From Campanula takesimana (lineage: Eukaryota > Streptophyta > Magnoliopsida > Asterales > Campanulaceae), in contig JAOWBW010001131.1 of NCBI GenBank assembly GCA_026119855.1, positions 124,001 to 188,000 on the forward strand: DNA of 64,000 nt. The letters run 5' to 3'. This document shows positions 54,930 to 63,782 of the stretch, piece after piece (within the stretch, counting starts at the first letter, position 1; every line of letters starts with the position of its first letter). The notes beneath the pieces were generated by a model. It was not told the origin of the DNA. It was given only the letters and a program-made list of their open reading frames with translations, and did not search any database. The translations under genes were made by a program, and so were the position numbers.

Positions 54930-56422
54930 TGTTGGTAGTGGTGCCCTAGGCACGTTTAATAAACGTTGTAATTGTTATCATTAATTTCATATCAATAAAG
55001 AGATGTTTTGATTATTATTGTTGTTCATGTTTACTTATAATAATCCCCGTCCCTAGTACTTGTTAAGCACTAGTATAAAGGCTAAATGATTATGGGATGA
55101 TCATGTTAGATTTATGGGTACTTGTTTGGAACAAGGTACTGGACATGACCCGCTCTATGAGATTTATGTCATGGTCTATGTCGTACATATATCTCATATT
55201 AGTTATGTCATTTGAATCCTAGACATGAAGTTATTATAGTCTTCCACTTGATGAACATTATGTTTGACATATTCAAACGCTACTTTTAACCGAGTAGTTA
55301 TAAAGGATATGATTGGCATAATCGGAATCCCGTTGGGAAGAATAATAAGCTAAATGGATTTGTCCCTCCTCGGAGAGATGTCAAGCTTGGGCCACTCGTA
55401 GGAATGATGTTGATGAAATGTTCGGCCGGACTCAGATGAATTGATTGGATCAATGTCATTTGGATTATCAACATATTCGGAATCGAGAAAGTATTGAACA
55501 AAACAAGTTGACTGTTTGACCATGACTTGTGTTCAATGACATCGTGGACAAAGGGATTGTGACATATTCTAAAGGAATGCGAACTTGTATCTAGTTACAC
55601 TATTTGGGTAGGTATGACGGTTTGCTAGAACCTAATCATATCTTATGGGATCATGTTTGAGCTCATTGCCAACTTAGTATAATCCTAGAGGGTCACACAC
55701 AATAGAACGAATCTTTAAAAGGGACTATATTGGAATTTTGGAAATTCTGGACTTTCTGGGAAGTGGGCGACCGCACATAATGGACTGGGCGGCCGCACAA
55801 TTATCTCAGAAATGTACCAGTTTTATTTCAGATAGTTGTGCGACCGCACAGAGGGTTTTTGGCGGCCGCACAGTGCTGTCGGGTGGCAGATTCCTAATTT
55901 GATTTGGAAACGAATTTTGGAAGGATTTTGACACAAGTTTCCTATTTGGAATAGGTCATACTTGTGTATAAAAGAACAAATTCGGCCAGCACTCAAGCCT
56001 AATGATTTTGTGAGTCTCAAAGAGTTTGAGAGAGGGTTTATTTTGTTCCAAGACATTCTTGGTTGAGGAACAAAATAATACACAAAATAAATTCCATATA
56101 GTTCTTTTGATTGTGAAAAAGTGTTTCACAATTTGGTCTAGCAACCAAGATCAAAGAAGCTACTTTGATATTCGTTCGAAGTGTGGATACCGCTAGAGGG
56201 TGAAAATCATCATCTTCAAAGTTCGTGTTCAAGCTTTGTGATCGTGATCAAGTCTTCAAACCTCACCAAAGACCAAGAGAAAATTTGATAGCAATCAAGG
56301 GTTAGTTTATTCCTTTGTTCTTATGTTGTATTTGATTTAATCATATGAACGGATCTATGGGCTTTGGGTTTCAAAATTTTAAATGCTAAATTCCGCTGCG
56401 CATGTTTGATCGAAACCCAACA
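54930..56422 (+). repeat. 3' LTR of element E
   Basis: 1493 bp, TGTTGGTAGTGG to AAACCCAACA, followed by GTATC (56423-56427). TATA box TATAAAAG at 55967-55974; array at 55765-55871. Confidence 0.95.
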
Positions 56423-56427
56423 GTATC

Positions 56428-56803
56428 CATCTAAAGGCTTAACCTTTCCATTTGCTACCAAGGCTTCAAATGCTTCGGCTTGGGTTACTCCTAGAAAAGG
56501 AGTGAAAATTCGGTTGTTGGCGGCACCTTTTTGACTTTTGAGGGATGGGCCACTTGAGCATGTTTTACCATTGACCTTTGCCTTGTTGTCGGTGAATTCT
56601 TGCAAACAGGCCTTGAGTTTGGACACTTCTTCCTCGTGAATCCTCCTCTCAAGAGAAATACGGGCTTGCCACCAATCATCCTTGCAGCGGGCATCCTCGA
56701 CAAGTCTATCCATTTGTTCCCCCATGGCTCTTATTATGTTTAAAAGCCTTTCGTTGGACACGGAAATGTTCTCACCCTTGATGTTGTTGCCGTTGGAAGC
56801 CAT
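56428..56803 (-). pseudogene. Gag of element F, N-terminal piece (lacks the Retrotrans_gag core)
   Basis: Starts at ATG 56803-56801 (MASNGNNIKGENIS), followed by a coiled coil (RAMGEQMDRLVEDARCKDDW). It then passes directly to the C-terminal PFLGVTQAEAFEALVANGK segment, equivalent to C gag around residue 365. The capsid core of about 200 residues is missing, yet the frame is kept. With 47906-47746 it would be about 178 residues. It was split by E. Confidence 0.83.
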
Positions 56804-58000
56804 TGGACCTATTGAAAGAGCACGGTTGATCTTAGATTGGCCCACAAACACCTTTTGAATAAAATAATTTGACCCACAAACAAAAAAATGACTCAACCAC
56901 ATAGAGAAAAAGATTTTTTTTATTTATTTACAAAAGTCGGAAGGACGGAGTCCTTTTTGGGGTTTCTAGAAATATAGTGGAATTGTCACACTAGTATATA
57001 GACCTTCTCGCGGTCCCATATACTCATCGGATTCCACCACGCTTTTGATCCCTACATGTGATGGGAGTAAACTAAATTAATGTCATAAAGCATACATGCG
57101 GGGACAGAGTTTTATTTCGTCCATAATAACCACTTGGGGATGGAGTTTTATTTCGTCCATAATAACCACTTGTTTCTTTTGGAAACTGCATGTATGATTT
57201 GATGACATTAGTTTAGGGAAATCTCGACACATAAAACCGACTTGGTCACGGAGTGTTATACCCTAACTAGAATTGTGTTGGCTTGTGCTCGGCTAAAGAG
57301 AGGTTTAAGGTCACCCCCGGCATGTAGTCGTGAACTACGCCACGGGTTGAGGTTTACCGCTTCGAGAGAGTCAAGGTCGGGAGGAGCTTGAAACTCTCTA
57401 GGACGGGCCTCGATGGGTTTGGGGTTATGAACTCGTGCGACTCGATAGTGAGCAATTGATAAGAATTAGTGCACGTAGTGTGAGGTCCAAGAAGTGACAA
57501 AACATTTTATTTTTTAATGAAAGAAAAAAAACAAATAAACACAAATGTACAACTTTCGAATCACCCGTGTGACCGATAAAATAAACAGAAAATTAAATCA
57601 TTTATGTGCAAGCCCGGTGCCCACACACTGTCAAAACTGTTCTGTTCTAGAAATGCGCCCAGAAGCGTGTGCATTGGGCTGCCTGTGCGGAAGACGCGCG
57701 CGTTAGGAGGAGGCGAGTAGAGGCGCCCGCTTCTGAGTGATAACCTGCAAATCAGTGGGTTCAAGGGATTGCCTTGACCCTAAATAAAAACTTTTTTTCC
57801 CCTGCAGAATTTGTTAGCACAAAAACATGGAATGGAAGGACAAGAAGAGAGGCGGGCGATTCTGGTAATTGGGGTCGGACGCGCGCGCTTTAGGCCAAGA
57901 AGGCCAGAGGCGCGCGCTTCCAACCTTTTTTACCAGAATGCCCAGAAAACATAATAAAAGAACACCAAAAGCAGAAACGCAAGTTTAACCCTCTAAATTC
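56804..58000 (-). other. Leader of element F with CG-rich arrays
   Basis: Non-coding. ATTCTGGTAA (57859-57868) and TTACCAGAAT (57930-57939) are perfect inverted repeats around GCGCGCGCTT (57881) and GGCGCGCGCTTCC (57909). A second cluster is at 57655-57738. Array order and position mirror the C leader. Confidence 0.7.
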
Positions 58001-58018
58001 TCCCCAGCAGAGTCGCCA
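58001..58018 (-). promoter_or_regulatory. Primer-binding site of element F
   Basis: The minus strand reads TGGCGACTCTGCTGGGGA, identical to the site of element C, one base from the 5' LTR. Confidence 0.8.
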
Positions 58019-58019
58019 C

Positions 58020-59196
58020 TGTAGATATCCCGGGAAAATCACAACTTGGCTAGAGCGGTGAATTATCCTAGGATGTCTATTTGATTTTATTTTGTAGAGT
58101 CGCCACCTATGTTTTTAGAGGAACATAAGAAAAACCTAGAGAAATAGCCTATTTTTAATATTACGAAACCAAAGATTCAGGAGAGAAGGGTTCGGGGGTT
58201 AGGTGACGGAGTGGAAAGTACTTAAACACCCACTCCGCCCGGCTTACGCGGGTCTTGCTACTAAAGCCTAAAGGTGCTCTAATGTAAAAAGTCCTTCAAT
58301 TTATTAATAGTGCTAACAATTATAATGTAAAGAAAAGGGGAATAAAAGAGAATTGTTTTATTGATTTAATACTAAAGATTACATTAAGAGAAGAATGGTA
58401 AATTAAACTAGGTTGAAATGTAGGGAGATAACCTTAACCAACTTTAATGTAGTAAAGTGGTCATTTAGTCATGTCCCAATTGATGGGGATTGCATACATT
58501 ACTAGACAAGTAAAATAAGAAGAAGAAAAGTTGTACCTTTAGAAGGAGAAAGAAGACTTGAACTTTGACTTGAGATGGAGTTGTTTGTAGAGAAATTGTT
58601 GTGCAACAATTTGTGTAGAGTTTTTGTAGAGAAATGTGTTTAAGAGAATTTGTATAGAGTTTAGGTTCAACTCTCAAATTGTGTTGTTTTTCTAAGGTAG
58701 AAATGAGAGGTTTAAATAGGTAGAGAAAGGAGGGAAAGAACCTTTTCTAACCAATAAGAAAATAAAGAAAATTAAATAATAAATAGAAAATCAAATGAAA
58801 TAAAGATCAAATATTTTGTTTTAGGGAAAAGGCTAGAATATGGGATTTGGGAGTTATGAAATAAGGGGGGATGAATGTGGAGGTAAAAAGAGGTTTTTGT
58901 GATCAAGAAAATAGAGGGAAAAGGCTGCAGCCCGTAACTGCTATAATGGGAGGCGCGCACTTCCTGCTTTGGTCGCGAGAGGCGCGCGCAGCCCACTAGA
59001 AGTGCCGGATGAGCCCGCGGGTGGAAATGACTGAATGACAGAAATGACTCTAAACTTAACTCTGTTATGCAGTTTAGTCCAAAACTAACATAATCAGTTA
59101 GGAACTTAACCGAATTAACAGAAATTAACAAAAACAAGTTAAATAAAAATACTATGTATGCAATCGGGGTGAGAGGTCTAAGGCGGGGTGTCTACA
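58020..59196 (-). repeat. 5' LTR of element F
   Basis: 1177 bp; the plus strand reads TGTAGATATCCCGGG to GGGTGTCTACA, followed by CTAGG (59197-59201). CG-rich array at 58947-58993. Confidence 0.92.
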
Positions 59197-59232
59197 CTAG
59201 GTAATTTAACTAGAGGGAGATTTTCTCCATCA
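59197..59232 (+). repeat. Element H LTR (plus strand), last piece
   Basis: Resumes after F with CTAGG and ends TTTTCTCCATCA, which mirrors the LTR start TGATGGA. AGTTTTTG follows, as in the leader of Athila-like elements before their primer site, but the primer site itself is absent. Confidence 0.7.
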
Positions 59233-59239
59233 AGTTTTT

Positions 59240-60671
59240 GCATGTAAATTAAAACAGAAACATAAAACAAGCGGGGTTTTAGTTTGATTGTTTATTAAAC
59301 TACTAAAGCAAGAAATAATTAAACTAAAAAAACAAATAAAAGCAAGAATTAACAAATATTAACAATTAGATTCACGAATTGGGTTCACAAATACTTTCAC
59401 TCTATGCCATGCTCATAATAATAAGATCAATCTTAATCTTGGGTTCGTTCACATTAGTAAGGATTTGGACGGTTTGGTGTGCGATTTGCAATCCTAATAT
59501 CCTCTTTATATTATACTTTAAGTTACGTCCGCATAATATTCCAAGAATTCATGAAGAACTTAAGAACATAAAAACCTAGATCCGTTTGATTTCAGTTACG
59601 TCCTCAATTGAATCTAACTATCAAAATAGTGGTCAATGTATCAATGCCCGAGTTACCGCAACAATTAATACCCAATAGTTAAAAGGCCAATTTATATCTT
59701 AACATATAATTGAAACCCTAAAACTAGAATGAAAAATATTTTGATAAACAAGAAATAAGAATGAATGAAAGAATTAAATCTATAGCATAGAGATCAAGTA
59801 TTGTTACTACCAATTTATGAATCTAAGAATTAGCTACTAATAATAATAAAACCAAGAACAAAAAATAAACTAAAGAACATCAAAACCTGAATTAAATTGA
59901 TGAATAATTGATTACAACCTTGAATCTTGAATAAAAATATATATAAAATAATGTGTATGGAGTATTATATTTATACTAGGGATAAGGAGGTGTAAAAATA
60001 GGAAAAACCCTAGGATTCCTTGTTGAAAAAGGATAAATAAAGTGATGGTGGCCGAAATTCCCCAGGAGCCCTTGGTATTTTTGAGTTTCCAGAAAAGTCC
60101 TTAAAAATTTTCCCAAAGGTCCTCCAAAAATTCCAGAAAAGCCCCCGGAATTTTGGAAATCACTGAAAAGCCAAACCATTTTTGGAAATTCCTCTAAGGT
60201 CCCTGGCCAATTTCCCCTAAAGCCCCTCTCAGGAGCGCGCGCTCGGTCCGGAAGAGTGCGTGCGCACCTTCATCACAAAATGTGGAGTTTTGATCCAGTG
60301 TGGGTACGCGCGCCCTATGCTTGGTGTGCGTGCGCACCCCTTGTTTCGCGGCTTGTACATTTTACGCGCAATCTTCTGGAGGCCATAACTTCTTCATACG
60401 AACTCCGTTTTGGACGTGTAAACAATCGTTGGAAATATATTTTCGAGTACTATCCAACGGACTTGATTTCTCAGAGTTCACGTCACTTTATATTTATGTT
60501 CTAGTCCGTTCTTTATCCTTCTTTTTCGCACTTTAACGCCTATGAATCCATGCATTCTTTTGCTCCTTCCCTATACTCATACACACTAAAAAAACCATCA
60601 AAACACCCAAGGTTGAGAATCTAATAAGTTATAGAAGTATATGATTTGGATGGGTAAAAACACATCCATCA
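59240..60671 (-). repeat. Inverted second H LTR (3' end truncated)
   Basis: Reading leftward from 60671 it starts TGATGGATGTGTTTTTACCC and follows the plus-strand H LTR through array, module and TATA box to ACTAAAACCCC (59274). The two copies then diverge. This copy has none of the B, hAT or F insertions, so it shows the uninterrupted sequence at those sites. Confidence 0.85.
60233..60337 (-). promoter_or_regulatory. Four-unit array in the inverted H LTR
   Basis: Plus-strand order GAGCGCGCGCTC (60233), GTGCGTGCGCAC (60256), GTACGCGCGCCC (60304), GTGCGTGCGCAC (60326); spacing 23, 48 and 22 bp. The shared module follows at 60371-60460. Confidence 0.72.
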
Positions 60672-61696
60672 TCTGTTACTTTGGTTAAGTTCCTAACTGA
60701 TTTTGTTAGTTTTGGACTAAACTGAGTAACAGAGTTAACTTTAGAGTCATTTCTGTCATTCTGTCAATTTTACCCTCAGGCGCCTCCGTCACAGTCTATG
60801 GGATCCGCGCGCATTTGGCTCCATAAGCAGGACCCGCGGGCTTCTCACAATAGCTGTTACGGATTTGCACCAATTTCCCTCCATTTTCTGAGTAAAAAAA
60901 CCTCTTTTTTACCCCTAAGTTCACCCCCTAGTTTCTAGTTTTGTAACTCCCAATCCCCCATCTCTAGCCTTTTCCCTAAAAACAACATATTTTCTCTTTA
61001 TTATTTTTATCTTCCTTTATTCTTATTGGTCCAATAACCATATTTTCCTTCCCTCTTCACTTATATAAAGGACCTTCTTGGTTCATTTTTAAGGAGGAAT
61101 TTCAGAAAGGACTTTGAGGGGGGACTTTTAGGAGGAATTTTGACACCAAAAACTCTACAAAAATCTCTACACACTATTTTATCTACAAAACACTTCATTT
61201 CCTCACAAAGGTTGAAGTCTTCATTTCCTTCCCAACAAGGTACAATTCTTCTATTTTTTATTTCTTTTATGTCTTTTTAATGTATGCAATCCCCATCAAA
61301 TGGGACATGATCAAATGATCACTTCGTTACATTGAAGTTGGTTCAAGGTTATCTCCCTACATTTTTATTCCCTTTAATTCCCATTTATTTCTTGATGTAA
61401 TTGTTAGCACAAATTTATATTAATAAAAGAAGGACATTTTAGCATAAGAACACAAAAAGTAGCAAGACCGACTTTAGCCGGGCGGAGTGGGTGTTTAAGT
61501 ACTTCCCACTCCGTAACCTAACCCCCGAACCCGTCTCTCCCGAATCTCTGGTTTTGTATATAAAATTAGGCTATATTAGTTTTTCTTATATTCCTCTAAA
61601 ACATAGGTGGCGACTCTAAACTCTAAAACCAAATAGACATCCTAGGATAATTCACGCACTCTAGCCAAGCCGTGGTTCTCCCCCGGGGTATCTACA
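60672..61696 (+). repeat. Element G: LTR of the C/F family, 5' end missing
   Basis: Matches the C LTR from about its 75th base (TCTGTTATTTCCGTTAAG in C) to the end GGGGTATCTACA. It carries a diverged CG-rich array (60774-60848). The inverted H LTR begins exactly where the G LTR is cut, so H probably inserted here. Its right end lies in the copia gag of J. Confidence 0.82.
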
Positions 61697-62675
61697 ACTG
61701 CGTGTCTAAGTTCCTTAAGTATTGTATGGCTGATGGGAAATCTGTTACTGATCAAGTACATGAGTTCCAGATCATATTGCAATCACTCAAGGATGGGGCT
61801 ATGGAACTTTCTGAGAAGTGCGTAGTCATGTCAATCATTGAGAAGTTTCCTCGGTCTTGGGAGGAATTTGGTATGACTCTCAAGCACCGTACTGGAAGCT
61901 TGACACTTAATGATTTGATAAATGGAATATCAATCCAGGAAGTGCACCATAGTAACGGTGTTAGTGTGCCTGTGGAGGCTAAGGCCAATGTGATAACTGC
62001 CAATAAGAACAAAAGGAAATTTGAGAAAACTGGCTCTAAGGATAATAATAATAATGATAAGCTGAAACCTAAGAAACATATCCAAAAAAAGCCAAAAACA
62101 ACCAAAACCTGCTAGAATGATGGAACAATTGGACACTTTTCTAGGGACTGTCCCAAGAAATGAAAAGTGGTACAAGGTTTTGCTGATCAAGCTCGGGCGA
62201 ACATGGTCATTGGACCATCTGATAATGATCCTGTTGATGATACGTTTTAGCCTGAAGTTGATGCTATTACCAGCGAGATTACCAATTATGTAACCTTTAA
62301 TCCTAAAATATTTACTGTTTATGAACCCAACGAGTGGTTGGTAGATACTGGGGCAAATGTGCATGTTTGTGCTGATAAATTGCTATTTGTGTCTTACCAG
62401 CCTGAACATGGTAGATAAGTGACGATGGGGAATTCTAGTGCTGCAAAGGTGCTTGGGACTGGAAGCGTAGACCTGAAGTTTCCTAATGAGCGCATTCTGA
62501 CCTTGCAACATGTGCATCACATTCCTGACATTCGTCGTAATATCATTAGTGGTTCTTGTTTAGTTAGAGAAGGATTTGAGTTTTCATTCAAGTATAATAA
62601 GGTTATTATTTTGGATTCTGGTAGTTTTATAGGAAAAGGTTATGCTTCAGTTTCTTTATTTAAAGTTAGAGTTGA
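61697..62675 (+). pseudogene. Element J: Ty1/copia gag, knuckle, protease and pre-integrase, decayed
   Basis: Copia gag C-terminal half (FLKYCMADGKSVTDQVHEFQ, 61712 on), a Lys/Asn-rich linker, a decayed knuckle (GHFSRDCPKK near 62135; the first cysteines are disrupted by a stop), protease WLVDTGANVHVCAD (about 62338), and the start of the pre-integrase region (IRRNIISGSCLVREG). At least four in-frame stops. The gag start is cut by G. Confidence 0.85.
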
Positions 62676-62927
62676 GAGTAAATTTGGTACTCATTTTATG
62701 CTTTTGCTGGTAACCAAAGCCTATCGTTCCCGCAACCACTTTGGTACTTTGTTTATAGCTTTTTTTAGGGTAGAATGCGGAAGGAATCCTATCTCCAAAA
62801 GCAACTCAAATTGTAACTGGATCTGGGGAAATAGCACTCGCTGGAAGGGACGACTTCTGCAATAACAGGTGTGGATACTCTCTTTATTACCCTGGGGAAA
62901 GTGTTTAGCTGTACACCTCATTTTCCT

Positions 62928-62990
62928 GGGATTGTAGTTCAATCGGTCAGAGCACCGCCCTGTCAAGGCGGAAGCTGCGGGTTCGAGCCG
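62928..62990 (+). tRNA. trnD-GUC: trnD-GUC pseudogene (truncated in the T arm)
   Basis: It begins GGGATTGTAGTTCAAT. The anticodon arm is CCGCC-CTGTCAA-GGCGG with anticodon GTC (Asp). After GGGTTCGAGCC the 3' half of the T stem and acceptor are replaced by unrelated sequence, so it cannot fold fully. It resembles the plastid-type trnD found in plant mitochondria. Confidence 0.85.
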
Positions 62991-63280
62991 TTTTCTCTCC
63001 TCTCTTTACTTTTTTTTCTTTCATCTAGTAAGGAGTATAGTTTGAAACTGATTTGGGTAATTATATGTGAGGCTTCTTCTTCTATTCCCAGTTCGGTCTT
63101 TGAGTAAGAATGAAACTTGTTGAAGTTATGTGGGAACAGACTCCTTTAATAATGCTCCGCTTCCAAGCCCCCTCTTTCACACCCAGCGAGCTGGTCATTC
63201 TCCTATTTTTCAATGTTCATATGCCACATCCTCATATGCATCCAATGCACGTACGCGTACGTATGCATGTACGCTCAGAA

Positions 63281-63456
63281 GTCTCTCTGTCCTTTTCACT
63301 TCTTATTACTCTTTTCGTTCACTTTTTCTAACATTTCTAGGACCAACTAATTCATTCGGGCGAGACATCTTATGATGTCATGATGCGCCCATTCCTATGG
63401 CCATTCCTTTAGTACTTCTGGCTCTCGGGAGTCTCTTTGTAGGATACTTGACCAAA
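63281..63456 (+). pseudogene. nad5: nad5 fragment (end of a mitochondrial exon)
   Basis: Encodes part of NADH dehydrogenase subunit 5 of complex I: VLFTSYYSFRSLFLTFLGP, NSFGRDIL, a stop, then CHDAPIPMAIP and LALGSLFVGYLTK. The stop lies where Arg (CGA) is expected, a likely C-to-T change. The match ends at ACCAAA, followed by GTGTGACC, which fits the GTGYG start of a group II intron at the trans-splice site after the large second exon. It is non-functional in the nucleus. Confidence 0.85.
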
Positions 63457-63770
63457 GTGTGACCTGTTAGCCAATAAGTAAGTACTGTGATGAAGCGACT
63501 CTTGCTCCCCCGACACGATCGTATGTCTTGTCACTAGTAGGTGCAGCAAGCCGTGAGGGAAACATGGCGATCAAAGTCTTCCAGGAATGGGGTAGTCTTT
63601 GAGAATGTGGAAGAGGTCGTCTCCTTTTAGCAAGTTAAAAAAGGTGTAATTCCATGTTGGTTTGCTTCCTCCACCAGCTGAAGCGGATTGGTCAAAAAGA
63701 CATTTTGTAGCTTGAAAAACGGGAGCTAACAACCGCCCCCCGGCCCAAACATGAGCCGAAACCCTTGCCT
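63457..63770 (+). other. Probable 5' part of the nad5 group II intron (mitochondrial)
   Basis: Begins GTGTGACC directly after the nad5 exon fragment. The GC content and lack of ORFs fit intron sequence. No J or other transposon sequence is seen until about 63783. Confidence 0.5.
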
Positions 63771-63782
63771 TCTTTCTACGCT

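Larger units (their letters stand above)
47907..56422 (+). mobile_element. Element E: young, nearly intact Ty1/copia retrotransposon
   Basis: LTRs at 47907-49396 and 54930-56422, TSD GTATC (47902-47906 and 56423-56427), initiator-Met primer site, leader with motif array and hairpins, gag, an intact pol frame of 1162 codons and a canonical polypurine tract. I count roughly a dozen differences between the LTRs (about 1%), so it is the most recent insertion here. Gag-pol would be one frame but for a one-base deletion near 51411. Confidence 0.95.
42029..59196 (-). mobile_element. Element F: gag-only Ty3/gypsy retrotransposon, relative of C, interrupted by E
   Basis: Minus-strand element with LTRs at 58020-59196 (5') and 42029-43160 (3') and a perfect TSD, CTAGG (42024-42028 and 59197-59201). 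Without E its internal region is about 6.3 kb: leader, short gag, long non-coding part, minisatellite. LTR ends, primer site and layout match C, though the sequence has diverged. Pol is absent. Confidence 0.9.
62676..63782 (+). other. Mitochondrial DNA insertion (NUMT) inside element J
   Basis: J is interrupted by about 1.1 kb that contains a trnD-GUC fragment and the end of a nad5 exon with intron sequence. J resumes at about 63783 with INDSFIYYP. The boundaries are approximate. Content at 62676-62927, 62991-63280 and after 63456 is presumed mitochondrial from context only. Confidence 0.75.
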
